A DNA stretch of 64,000 bases, taken from the NCBI RefSeq assembly GCF_000620785.1, contig NZ_JIAI01000001.1, forward strand, positions 1,488,001 through 1,552,000. The letters are read 5' to 3'. The notes below the pieces were generated by a model. That model was not told where the DNA came from and made no database searches. It saw nothing but the letters and a program-made list of their open reading frames with translations. This DNA comes from Actinospineispora acaciae DSM 45401 (GTDB lineage: Bacteria > Actinomycetota > Actinomycetes > Mycobacteriales > Pseudonocardiaceae). This document shows, one piece after another, positions 1-7,673 of this stretch. Within the stretch, counting starts at the first letter, position 1. Each line of letters begins with the position of its first letter. Position numbers and translations under genes: made by a program.

Positions 1-2
1 CC

Positions 3-1010
3 ATCGCGCTGATGGGCGGTGCCACCGCGCTGATCGGCGTGCTCCCCGGCTACGCCAGCGCCGGGGTGATCGCACCGGTGCTGCTGACGATCCTGCGCGC
101 GGTGCAGGGCGCGGCCACCGGGGGCGAATGGGGCGGCGCGACCCTGCTGGCGATCGAGTACGCGGCACCGGAGCGGCGCGGGTTCTACGCCGCGATCGTG
201 CAGCAGGGCTCGCCGACCGGGACCCTGCTCTCCACCGGCGCCGTCGCGCTGGTGAGCCTGCTGCCCCGCTCGGAGTTCCTGTCCTGGGGTTGGCGGCTGC
301 CCTACCTGGCGTCGATCGTGCTGGTGGCGGTGGCGCTGTGGCTGCGGTGGCGGGTCGAGGAGACGCCGACGTTCCGGGCGCTGGCGGCGCGCCAGGAGGT
401 GGAGCGGGCGCCGGTGCTGGAGCTGTTCAGGCGCGCGCCGGGGCGGCTGGTCATCGGGATCGCCGCGTACCTGGTCAACAACGCCGGGTTCTTCATCATC
501 ACCACCTTCATGATCAGTTACGCGACCCGGGTGCGGGAGCTGCCCTCCAGCGTGATCCTCAACGCGCTCACCGTCGGCGCGCTGGGGCAGATGGTCGGCC
601 TGGTCGTCTCCGGCAAGCTCGCCGATCGGTACGGCTCGCCCCGGACGGTGATCCTGGGCTCGGTGTTCAGCGTGGTGTTCGCCTATCCGTTGTTCGTCGT
701 CGTGGACAGCGGGAGCACGTGGTTGATCCTGGTCGGATACGCCCTCACGTTCGGGCTGGGCACCATCGCCTACGGGCCGGTCGGGCACCTGCTCTCCCAG
801 TTGTTCCCGCCCCGGTTGCACTACAGCGGCCTGGCGCTGTCCGCGAACCTGTCCGGCGTGATCGCCGGGTTCATGCCCGCGCTGGCGACCTGGATGCTCA
901 CCCGCTCCGGGAACGCCTCCTGGGGGCCGGCGTCGCTGTACGCGCTCATCGCGGTCATTTCTCTGGTCGGCTCGATAGTGGCCGCCCGGATCGTCAGGTC
1001 GAGCGCGTGA
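3..1010 (+). CDS. MFS transporter, metabolite:H+ symporter (MHS) type, 5' truncated by window edge
   Basis: C-terminal 335 residues of a major facilitator transporter; the frame is open to the window edge, so the start lies upstream. The visible part has about nine hydrophobic segments and the GGEWGG motif near residue 40 that marks the MHS group (shikimate, alpha-ketoglutarate and proline/betaine symporters). A Glu/Arg-rich loop (RWRVEETPTF) follows the first half, as in that group. The likely role is proton-coupled uptake of an organic acid or zwitterion. It is convergent with the next gene, and their 3' ends overlap by 17 bp. The substrate cannot be read from sequence; the crotonase/CoA-transferase operon nearby suggests a carboxylic acid. 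Confidence 0.9.
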   Translation: MALMGGATALIGVLPGYASAGVIAPVLLTILRAVQGAATGGEWGGATLLAIEYAAPERRGFYAAIVQQGSPTGTLLSTGAVALVSLLPRSEFLSWGWRLPYLASIVLVAVALWLRWRVEETPTFRALAARQEVERAPVLELFRRAPGRLVIGIAAYLVNNAGFFIITTFMISYATRVRELPSSVILNALTVGALGQMVGLVVSGKLADRYGSPRTVILGSVFSVVFAYPLFVVVDSGSTWLILVGYALTFGLGTIAYGPVGHLLSQLFPPRLHYSGLALSANLSGVIAGFMPALATWMLTRSGNASWGPASLYALIAVISLVGSIVAARIVRSSA

Positions 1011-2397
1011 TCTTCTCGACGCTGTAGCCGGTGGTGCGGATGCCGAATGCCACGACACCGGCGGAGATCAGCGCCATGACACATGCGATGCCGATGAACG
1101 TCGCGGACGGACCCCACGCCGACAGCGCGGCCACCAGGTAGAACGGACTGAGCGCGGCCGACAGCCGCCCCAGCGAGAAGATCCAGCCGCAGGCGGACGC
1201 GCGAATGTTGGTGGGGAACTGCTCGAACGTGTAGGCGTTCAACGCGTTGGACAGCACGTTCGAGACGAGCGTGTAGGTGAAGCCCGCGACGACGATACCG
1301 ACCGAGCTTGTCGACAACCCGAAGGACGCCCCGAGCGCGCCCATGACCGCGATCGACACGGCGACGATCCATTTGCGCTCGAAGCGGTCCAACAGCGGGA
1401 TGGACAGCAGGCTTCCCAGCGGATAACCGAGGAAGGTCAGGGATACGAACAGCAGGGTGCCGGTCGTGGCGAAGCCTCGGGACTCCAGCGAGAGAGCGGC
1501 GAGGGTGCCGAAACCGCTCCAGCCGATGACGACCACACCCCACGAGGCGCTGAGGAGCAGAAAACGTCGGCGAAACGGCGGCCGGACGACCGATTTCAGA
1601 TCCGCGCGAGCGGGAGCCGGTACCGAGGGCGCGTCCGTTTGTACGGGCGGCCGGCCCTGAGCCACCCGCGCCTGTCGTTCGAAGTCGGCGACGATGCGAT
1701 CCGCCTCGTCGATCCGGCCCACCGACGCCAGCCACCGGGGCGATTCGGGAAGCCCCCGGCGCATCAGCGCCGCCGCCACCGCGCCGAGCGCCCCCAGCGC
1801 GAAAACCCACCGCCACCCGGCGACCCCGAGCGGGCTCGCCGGCGCCAGCGTGAAGGACAGAAATCCCACGACGGGAGCGGCGGTATAGGCGACGGTGAAC
1901 GCGATCGCGGTGAGCCGGCCCCGTTGCTTCGGCGGCAGGAGGTCGACGAAGAACGCGCTGACCACCGGGATCTCGCCGCCCATTCCGACGCCCGCGAGGA
2001 ACCGGGCGATGACCAGGACCGTCTCGTTCGGCGAGAACGCCGCGACCAGGGTGAACACCGAATAGGTAGCGACGGTCACCATGAACGCGTTGCGCCGGCC
2101 GATCCGGTCCGCGAGCGGGGCCACCAGCGCCGCCCCGAGAAACGCCCCGATCAGCGAGGACGCCAATATCAGCGACAGCGCCGGCCCGGCCACCTTGAAC
2201 TCCGCCTTGAGCGTGGTCGAGAGAATTCCGGTGAGGAAGACCTCGTACAGCTCGAAGAATGTCCCGGCGGCCAGCACGAGGATGATTTTGTAATGGAAGG
2301 AGCTGACCGGTAAGGCATCGAGACGCTGGCCGATGCCCCGCGCCGCGGCGGTGAAGGTGTCCATGGAGCGATCAATCTCCTCTTCGACGAAAGTCAC
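994..2397 (-). CDS. MFS transporter, metabolite/aromatic-acid or sugar-porter-like
   Basis: A 467-residue, 12-segment MFS protein. The conserved loop 2-3 motif appears as LADRIGRRNAF, and the loop 6-7 region carries LPESPRWLASVGR, typical of sugar porters and of NiaP/4-hydroxybenzoate-type carriers. The GTG start at 2397 has GGTGA just upstream; an ATG at 2364 with AGGAG 12 nt upstream is an alternative. It is read away from the crotonase operon and has its own consensus promoter. The shared intergenic region with paired palindromes suggests co-regulation with that operon, so it may import the operon's substrate. That link is inferred from position. Confidence 0.9.
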   Translation of the reverse strand: MTFVEEEIDRSMDTFTAAARGIGQRLDALPVSSFHYKIILVLAAGTFFELYEVFLTGILSTTLKAEFKVAGPALSLILASSLIGAFLGAALVAPLADRIGRRNAFMVTVATYSVFTLVAAFSPNETVLVIARFLAGVGMGGEIPVVSAFFVDLLPPKQRGRLTAIAFTVAYTAAPVVGFLSFTLAPASPLGVAGWRWVFALGALGAVAAALMRRGLPESPRWLASVGRIDEADRIVADFERQARVAQGRPPVQTDAPSVPAPARADLKSVVRPPFRRRFLLLSASWGVVVIGWSGFGTLAALSLESRGFATTGTLLFVSLTFLGYPLGSLLSIPLLDRFERKWIVAVSIAVMGALGASFGLSTSSVGIVVAGFTYTLVSNVLSNALNAYTFEQFPTNIRASACGWIFSLGRLSAALSPFYLVAALSAWGPSATFIGIACVMALISAGVVAFGIRTTGYSVEKITRST

Positions 2398-2438
2398 TCA
2401 ACTCACCGCGAAACTGCGGGCGTTCAAAAAGTAGCGAC

Positions 2439-2467
2439 ACATTAGATCACGAAGTTTGGGCTGTCAA
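2439..2467 (-). promoter_or_regulatory. Sigma-70 promoter of the MFS gene at 994-2397
   Basis: Reading the minus strand, TTGACA (2462-2467) is followed by a 17-bp spacer and TAATGT (2439-2444), close to the housekeeping consensus. The predicted transcript starts near 2432, upstream of both candidate start codons. The left palindrome (2474-2490) ends 6 bp upstream of the -35 box, a position suited to an activator or to a repressor that blocks polymerase. Confidence 0.7.
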
Positions 2468-2473
2468 GAACCG

Positions 2474-2532
2474 TGCGCGCTCTGCGCGCAGCCGATCACG
2501 GAAATGATCCACCCGTGCGCGCAGAGCGCGCA
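2474..2532. promoter_or_regulatory. Pair of 17-bp palindromes, probable operator of a divergent promoter region
   Basis: Two perfect palindromes with 7-bp arms: TGCGCGC-TCT-GCGCGCA (2474-2490) and TGCGCGC-AGA-GCGCGCA (2516-2532). Their centres are 42 bp apart, four helical turns, so both face the same side of the DNA. Each lies just upstream of the -35 box of one of the two divergent promoters. The IclR regulator at 6793-7638 is the nearest candidate to bind them; this assignment is inference. Confidence 0.65.
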
Positions 2533-2547
2533 GTCCGCCACTCGCGG

Positions 2548-2577
2548 TTGCCAGGGCGGTCGGGCTCTGCTTATAGT
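2548..2577 (+). promoter_or_regulatory. Sigma-70 promoter of the crotonase operon
   Basis: TTGCCA (2548-2553), an 18-bp spacer, then TATAGT (2572-2577). The predicted transcript start is near 2584, which leaves a short leader before the Shine-Dalgarno sequence at 2598-2605. The right palindrome lies 15 bp upstream of the -35 box. Confidence 0.65.
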
Positions 2578-2611
2578 CGGCCGCCTCAATCGAAATCGAG
2601 GAGGGCGCATC

Positions 2612-3425
2612 TTGGGCGTCGACGTACGAACCGAGGGGCGGATTGGCTGGATTCAGCTCAACCGCCCGGAGAAGCTGAATGCTCTGAATGCCCAGATGTT
2701 TGCCGACTTCCGTCAGGCGCTCGACGACCTCGAAGCCGACCAGACCGTGCGCTGCATTATCGTCCACGGCGCCGGGCGTGCTTTCTGCGTCGGGTTCGAC
2801 GTGGACTCGCAGCGTTCCACCGATGAGGACGCCCGGCTGTCGGCGTACGACGACTGGGTGGGTCTTCGCAAGAACCTCGACCCATTGGCTGGCGGTGTGG
2901 CGGTGCACGAAACCGGTCATCGCCGCCGTGCACGGCTACTGCATGGGCCTGGCCACCCAGTTGGCGGTCTGTTGTGACATCACCGTCATCGCCGAGGACG
3001 CCGTCGTCGGGTGGCCCTCGCTGCCGCTGGGCGGCGGCCTGCTCTCGCCGATGAGCTGCTGGTTGATCGGGCCGAAGAAGGCGAAGGAACTGTCGTACAT
3101 CGCCGGCAGCCGCATGTCCGGAACCGAGGCGCACGAGCTGGGCTGGGCCAACCACGCGGTTCCGGCCGCCGACGTGCTGACCCGGGCGGAAAAAATTGCC
3201 CGGCAGATCGCCCGCACCCCGCCCGACCTGTTGCGGATCAAAAAGGCGGCGCTCAACCGCATGATGGACCTGTCCGGATTCACCGAGGTCGCACTGGCCG
3301 GCGCCGAGTTCGACGCCATCGCGCACGACAGCCCGGGAATGATGTCGATTACCGCGAAGATCGACGAACTGGGCCTGAAGGGCGCCATGGCGTGGTTCGA
3401 CAGCCAGGGTGATGACGATGACTGA
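2612..3425 (+). pseudogene. Enoyl-CoA hydratase/isomerase (crotonase family), interrupted by a +1 frameshift near 2888
   Basis: The first gene of the plus-strand operon. A TTG start at 2612 follows GAGGAGGG with 6 nt spacing. The first frame encodes the crotonase N-terminus (WIQLNRPEKLNALNAQM, then GAGRAFCVGFDVDS for the oxyanion region). The rest (KPVIAAVHGYCMGLA, then GWPSLPLGGGLLSP) continues one frame later. Removing a single G in the GG at 2887-2888 restores an unbroken protein of about 270 residues, the family's normal size. Either this is a genuine inactivating mutation or a one-base sequence error. If intact it would hydrate or isomerise an enoyl-CoA. Its stop overlaps the MaoC gene. 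Confidence 0.85.
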
Positions 3426-3909
3426 CGTCGGCCAGGTTTCCGGGGACCTGTTCTGGGACGACCTTCGGGTCGGCATGCGCGCGACCAGCCCCGGTCGAAC
3501 GATCACCGAGTCGGACGTCATGACGTTCGCCGGGCTGAGCGGCGATTTCAACCAACTGCACGTCGACGCGGTGTTCGCCGCGGAACAGGGTTTCGGCGGA
3601 AATCGTCTCGTGTACGGGATCCTGGGGGTGGCGATCGCGAGCGGACTGCACACCCGGACCTGGTTGGGAACCGGGACCCAGCGAAACAGCGTCGCGTTGC
3701 TGGAGCTTCAGTGGAACTTTGCGGGTCCGATCTTCATCAATGACACAGTCACGCTGACGGTCAGCGTCGTCGACCTGCGGCCAACCTCTGACGGCCGTCG
3801 TGGAATTGTCAAGTTCGAGCGTCTTCTCACCAACCACGACGGCCTGGTCGTCCAACGAGGGACTACCGTGGGAATGATGAAACGCAAGCCCGGCGAATCG
3901 GGCTCCTGA
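3418..3909 (+). CDS. MaoC-like (hot-dog fold) acyl-CoA dehydratase/hydratase
   Basis: A 163-residue single hot-dog-fold protein. The hydratase-2 signature is visible as a modified D-x4-H (LSGDFNQLHVDAVFA), with FGGNRLVYGILGVAIASGL forming the central helix region. The ATG at 3418 is chosen because AGGG lies 8 nt upstream; GTG 3409 and ATG 3412 are in frame but too close to it. It overlaps the crotonase stop, so the two are translationally coupled. It probably adds or removes water at an acyl-CoA double bond, and it could substitute for the broken crotonase. The true substrate is unknown. Confidence 0.88.
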   Translation: MTDVGQVSGDLFWDDLRVGMRATSPGRTITESDVMTFAGLSGDFNQLHVDAVFAAEQGFGGNRLVYGILGVAIASGLHTRTWLGTGTQRNSVALLELQWNFAGPIFINDTVTLTVSVVDLRPTSDGRRGIVKFERLLTNHDGLVVQRGTTVGMMKRKPGESGS

Positions 3910-3910
3910 C

Positions 3911-4516
3911 ATGGAACTGAGCCCCAAGAGCGTTCCGCTCCAAGACCTGGAACATGTGATCAACGCGATAGTCGTCCCCCGGCCGATCGCCTGGATCACC
4001 ACCACCGAACCGTCCACCGGAGTGCACAACCTCGCGCCGTTCAGCTACTACAACGCGGTGTCCATGGCGCCGCCGGTCATCAGCGTGGCCTTCAGCCCGA
4101 AAGGCAAGAAGGACACGTTGGAGAACATTCGGAGCACCGGCGAGTTCGTGGTGAACGTGCCGACCCACGAGCTGGGCAGCGCCATGGTGGCCTCCTCGGA
4201 CCAGGTCGCCGCGGACGTCGACGAGATCGAGATGGTCGGGCTGTCCACGGCGCCGAGCGCCGAGGTGCTCCCGCCCCGGCTGGGCGAGTCGCCGGTCAGC
4301 CTGGAGTGCCGGCTCGACCGCGAGATCGGCGTCTACGACTGCGTCATGGTGCTGGGCGAGGTCGTGCACGTGCACGTGGACGAGTCGGTGATGGCGAACG
4401 GGCGGGTGGCCGTCGAGCGGCTGCACCCCGTCGGCCGGCTCGGCGGGAGCCTGTACACGCACGTCGAGACCTCGTACCGGATGCGGTGGCCGAGCAGCTG
4501 GGCGACGTCGTCGTGA
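3911..4516 (+). CDS. Flavin reductase-like (FMN-binding split-barrel) protein
   Basis: 201 residues. The split-barrel signature of the flavin reductase-like family is clear: PRPIAWITT near residue 17, then NLAPFSYYNAVSMAPPVISVAF, and further on the FVVNVPTHEL segment. The family binds FMN and either reduces flavin with NAD(P)H or acts as an uncharacterised FMN oxidoreductase. The ATG at 3911 is one base after the MaoC stop, and the stop overlaps the next gene by four bases (GTGA). No flavin-dependent monooxygenase partner is encoded in this operon, so its electron acceptor is unclear. Confidence 0.85.
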   Translation: MELSPKSVPLQDLEHVINAIVVPRPIAWITTTEPSTGVHNLAPFSYYNAVSMAPPVISVAFSPKGKKDTLENIRSTGEFVVNVPTHELGSAMVASSDQVAADVDEIEMVGLSTAPSAEVLPPRLGESPVSLECRLDREIGVYDCVMVLGEVVHVHVDESVMANGRVAVERLHPVGRLGGSLYTHVETSYRMRWPSSWATSS

Positions 4517-5484
4517 CGATCCCGACGGTGGCCGGCGCTGTCGAGCCCGCCGAGCTGGGCCGCACCCTGATGCACGAGCACATCTTCGTGGTGGACCCCG
4601 AGCTGAGCCGCGACCGCCCCGGCGAGTTCGACGAGCCCGCCGAGATCGAGCGGGCCAGGCGGTCGCTGCGCGAGCTGAAGGCCTCCGGCTTCGACACGCT
4701 GGTGGACATGACGGTCATCGGCCTGGGGCGCGACGTCGACCGGGTCCGCAGGGCCGTCGAGGGCACCGGCATGAACGTCATCGTGGCGACCGGCATCTAC
4801 ACCTTCGGAGCGCTGCCGAACTACTTCCGCGCGCGAGGCCCCGGGACGGCGAACGGCGGCGAGGACCCGGTCCTGGAGATGCTGCTGCGCGACACCCGGG
4901 TCGGGATCGGCGGGACGGGCGTGCGCGCCGGGGTGCTGAAGTGCGTGATCGACGCCTTCGGCGCCACCCCGGACGTGGAGCGGTCCACCCGGGCGGTCGG
5001 GCGGGCGCACCGGGCGGTGGGCACGCCGATCAGCACGCACTCGCACGCGCCCTCGCGCTCGGGCCTGGTGCAGCAGGACCTGCTGGCCTCGGAGGGCGTC
5101 GACCTCGGCCGGGTGCTCATCGGGCACTGCGACGACACCGACGACCTGGACTACCTGACCCGGCTGATCGAGCGGGGCTCGTACCTCGGCGTCGACCGTT
5201 TCGGGCTGGAGACCATTCGCCCGGACGCGGACCGGGTCCGCACCGTCGCCGAGCTCTGCCGGCGGGGCTACGCGGAGCGGCTGGTCCTTTCTCACGACGC
5301 GTCCTGTTTCACCATGAACTATCCGACGGACACCCGGCAACGCGTTCTGCCCAACTGGCGGCACGGCGCGATCGGCGACACGTTCATTCCGGCCCTGCTC
5401 GCCGCCGGGGTCACCGATGACCAGGTGGAGCGGATGCTCCGGGGAAATCCGGCGGCCTTTCTGGGTCGCACGGATCCTTACTGA
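4513..5484 (+). CDS. Phosphotriesterase-family metal-dependent hydrolase (lactonase-like)
   Basis: 323 residues of the amidohydrolase-superfamily PTE/PHP group. In order it shows the HxH metal motif (LMHEHIF), a candidate bridging lysine in GVLKCVIDAFG, histidines in PISTHSHA and LIGHCDD, and the terminal aspartate in LSHDASC, so a binuclear site looks complete. GTG 4513 is chosen because it forms a GTGA overlap with the preceding stop and gives the usual family N-terminus. Natural members mostly open lactones; paraoxonase activity is a side reaction. Here a lactone or ester intermediate of the acyl-CoA pathway is the likely substrate (inference). Confidence 0.87.
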   Translation: MTIPTVAGAVEPAELGRTLMHEHIFVVDPELSRDRPGEFDEPAEIERARRSLRELKASGFDTLVDMTVIGLGRDVDRVRRAVEGTGMNVIVATGIYTFGALPNYFRARGPGTANGGEDPVLEMLLRDTRVGIGGTGVRAGVLKCVIDAFGATPDVERSTRAVGRAHRAVGTPISTHSHAPSRSGLVQQDLLASEGVDLGRVLIGHCDDTDDLDYLTRLIERGSYLGVDRFGLETIRPDADRVRTVAELCRRGYAERLVLSHDASCFTMNYPTDTRQRVLPNWRHGAIGDTFIPALLAAGVTDDQVERMLRGNPAAFLGRTDPY

Positions 5485-5509
5485 CACAAGAGAACCAGGA
5501 GACCTTTTC

Positions 5510-6874
5510 GTGCCGCAGGACAAGATTGTCGCGTCCGCGTCGTCGGCCGTCGCGGACGTGCCGGACGGCGCTAGCATCGCCATTGCCGGGTTCGGCGTCA
5601 CGCACAGCTTCCCCTGCACGCTCACCGTGGCGTTGCGCAAGGCGGGGCCGCGCCACCTGCGGCTGGTCGCGAACTCGCTCGGTGAGAACGAGCTCCGCTC
5701 GATCAGCCTGGTCGAGAACGACCAGGTCGACAGCCTGGTGGTGTCGTTCTCCGGTCGTGCCGGCGGTGGCACGTCCAGCGCCGAGCGGATGGTGGCGGAC
5801 GGTCGACTCCAGCTCGAACTGTGCCCGCAGGGCACCCTCGTCGAGCGGTTGCGGGCGGCCGGCGCCGGCATCGGTGCCTTCTTCACCCGCACCGGGGTGA
5901 ACACCGCCATCGCGGAAGGCAAGGAGGTGCGGCGGCTCAATGGCGTCGACCACGTCCTGGAGACGGCGCTGCCCGTCGACTACTCGCTCATTCGGGGCTT
6001 TCGGGGCGATCGGTTCGGCAACATTCAGTTCCGGGGCAACGGGGCGAACTTCATGCCCGCGTTCGCCAAGGCGGGCCGGGTGGTGATCGTCGAGGTGGAC
6101 GAGGTGGTCGACGAGATCGCCCCGGAGGACGTCGACCTTCCCGGCGTGTTCGTGGACCGCGTGGTGCGGACCGACCTGACGCTTCCGGTGGACTTCATCG
6201 CCTCCCAGCGCAAGGCTCCCACCACCCGCGCGAGCTATGACGGCAGGCCCGCCTGGTCCCGGGCCGAAATGGCCGAGGTCGCCGCCGACATGCTGCCCGA
6301 CCCCAGCTACGTGAACCTGGGCCTGGGCATTCCCACGCTGATCTCGAACTACATAGACGGCCGCGACATCCAGCTGCACGCGGAGAACGGGATCCTCGGC
6401 TACGGCGAGCTGGCGCCGACCGACGACTACGACAAGGACATCTTCAACGCCGCCGGGGAGTACGTCCGCCTTCGGCCGGGCGCGTCCTTCTTCGAGAGCG
6501 TGGAGTCGTTCGAGATGGTGCGCGGTGGTCACATCGACGTGGTCGTGCTCGGGGCGTACGAGGTGGACGCGGAGGGCAGCATCGCGAACTGGTCGCGGCC
6601 GCTGGTGGGCGGCGCCATCGGGGGCGCGATGGACCTGGTGGCGAGCGGGCGCGACGTGATGGTCATGCTCACCCACCTGTCCTCGAAGGGACGCCCGAAG
6701 CTGGTGCGCAAGTGCGGTCTTCCGCTCACCGGTGCCCGCTGCGTCACCTCCGTCGTCACGGACATCGCGGCGATGCGCCGCGTCGACGACACCTACGTGG
6801 TGGAGCGGGTGGCGCCGGGGTTCACCCGCGACGACGTGGTGCGCATGACGGACTTCCCGCTGGACTTCGCCTGA
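5510..6874 (+). CDS. CoA-transferase with fused alpha and beta subunits (3-oxoacid CoA-transferase family)
   Basis: 454 residues holding both subunits of a family I CoA-transferase in one chain. The N-terminal half carries the alpha domain (SIAIAGFGV near residue 25) and the C-terminal half the beta domain with ENGILGYGELAP, whose glutamate forms the CoA-thioester intermediate. GTG 5510 is supported by AGGAG with 8 nt spacing. It would move CoA from a donor such as acetyl- or succinyl-CoA to the pathway acid, so that crotonase and MaoC act on the thioester. Its last 82 bp overlap the 3' end of the convergent IclR gene. Confidence 0.9.
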   Translation: MPQDKIVASASSAVADVPDGASIAIAGFGVTHSFPCTLTVALRKAGPRHLRLVANSLGENELRSISLVENDQVDSLVVSFSGRAGGGTSSAERMVADGRLQLELCPQGTLVERLRAAGAGIGAFFTRTGVNTAIAEGKEVRRLNGVDHVLETALPVDYSLIRGFRGDRFGNIQFRGNGANFMPAFAKAGRVVIVEVDEVVDEIAPEDVDLPGVFVDRVVRTDLTLPVDFIASQRKAPTTRASYDGRPAWSRAEMAEVAADMLPDPSYVNLGLGIPTLISNYIDGRDIQLHAENGILGYGELAPTDDYDKDIFNAAGEYVRLRPGASFFESVESFEMVRGGHIDVVVLGAYEVDAEGSIANWSRPLVGGAIGGAMDLVASGRDVMVMLTHLSSKGRPKLVRKCGLPLTGARCVTSVVTDIAAMRRVDDTYVVERVAPGFTRDDVVRMTDFPLDFA

Positions 6875-7638
6875 CGGTGCTCGGTGAACAGGCCCTCGAT
6901 GCGGCGGGCCGACTGGTGCAGCACCGGGACCATCCGCAGGACGGCTCGCGGGTTCGGGATCGACCGGGCGTGCACGCTGAAGCTCATGGCGGCCTGGACG
7001 TTGCGGTCCGAGGTGTAGATGGGCACCGCGACCGCGACCAGGCCGACGATCATCTCCTGGTTGATGACGCAATGGCCGTTGCGCCTGATCTGGCCCAGCA
7101 GCGTGCGCAGTACCTGCCGGTCGGTCACCGTGTTGTGCGTGTACGGAAGCAGGCTGGCGGTGGACAGGTACCGCTCGATCTCGACGACCGGTTGGAAGGC
7201 GAGCAGCAGGCGCCCCAGCGAGTTGCAGTAGGCCGGGCGGCGGGTGCCCACCGGAACCGTCATCAGTGGCGCCTTCGGCGCTTCGGCGCGGGCGACGTTG
7301 ATCGTCTCGTCCCCGTCGAGACGCCCGATCGACACGGCGACGCCGTGCTTTCGGGAGAGCTTGGTCAGCTCGGTGACGAGGGCCTGGCCGGTCGACATCG
7401 GGGTTGGCTCCGAGGGCATGGCACGGCCGGGCGCCACCCAGTAACGGACGCCGTCGGTCTGGACGTACCCGAGGTCGCGCAGCGTGAGCAGATAGCGACG
7501 CGCCGCCGTCCTGGTGACGCCGGCGGCGTCGGCGACCTCGGAGACCGTCCTCGGCGTGGTGTCCTGGAACGACCGCAACACGTCCAGCCCGCGCTGCAGC
7601 GACTGCACGAAGTACGGGTCCCGCTCGGCACCTGCCAT
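6793..7638 (-). CDS. IclR-family transcriptional regulator (PcaR/PcaU/PobR-like)
   Basis: 281 residues: a winged-helix domain (residues 12-70) and an IclR effector domain. The N-terminus reads DPYFVQSLQRGLDVLRSF, the pattern of the PcaR/PcaU/PobR subgroup that governs aromatic-acid catabolism, often as an activator. About the last 25 residues are encoded antisense to the end of the CoA-transferase gene and look like an added tail. It is convergent with the catabolic operon and is its likely regulator, acting at the paired palindromes at 2474-2532. The gene appears to be leaderless. Confidence 0.9.
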   Translation of the reverse strand: MAGAERDPYFVQSLQRGLDVLRSFQDTTPRTVSEVADAAGVTRTAARRYLLTLRDLGYVQTDGVRYWVAPGRAMPSEPTPMSTGQALVTELTKLSRKHGVAVSIGRLDGDETINVARAEAPKAPLMTVPVGTRRPAYCNSLGRLLLAFQPVVEIERYLSTASLLPYTHNTVTDRQVLRTLLGQIRRNGHCVINQEMIVGLVAVAVPIYTSDRNVQAAMSFSVHARSIPNPRAVLRMVPVLHQSARRIEGLFTEHRQAKSSGKSVMRTTSSRVNPGATRSTT

Positions 7639-7644
7639 GGAGGT

Positions 7645-7673
7645 GTTATAGATACTCGGCCGGGCACAGTCAA
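7645..7673 (-). promoter_or_regulatory. Promoter of the IclR gene, probably giving a leaderless mRNA
   Basis: On the minus strand TTGACT (7668-7673), a 17-bp spacer and TATAAC (7645-7650). The -10 box ends only 6 nt before the ATG at 7638, and there is no Shine-Dalgarno sequence, so transcription should begin at or next to the start codon. The -35 box overlaps the stop codon of the upstream DUF885 gene. Confidence 0.65.
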
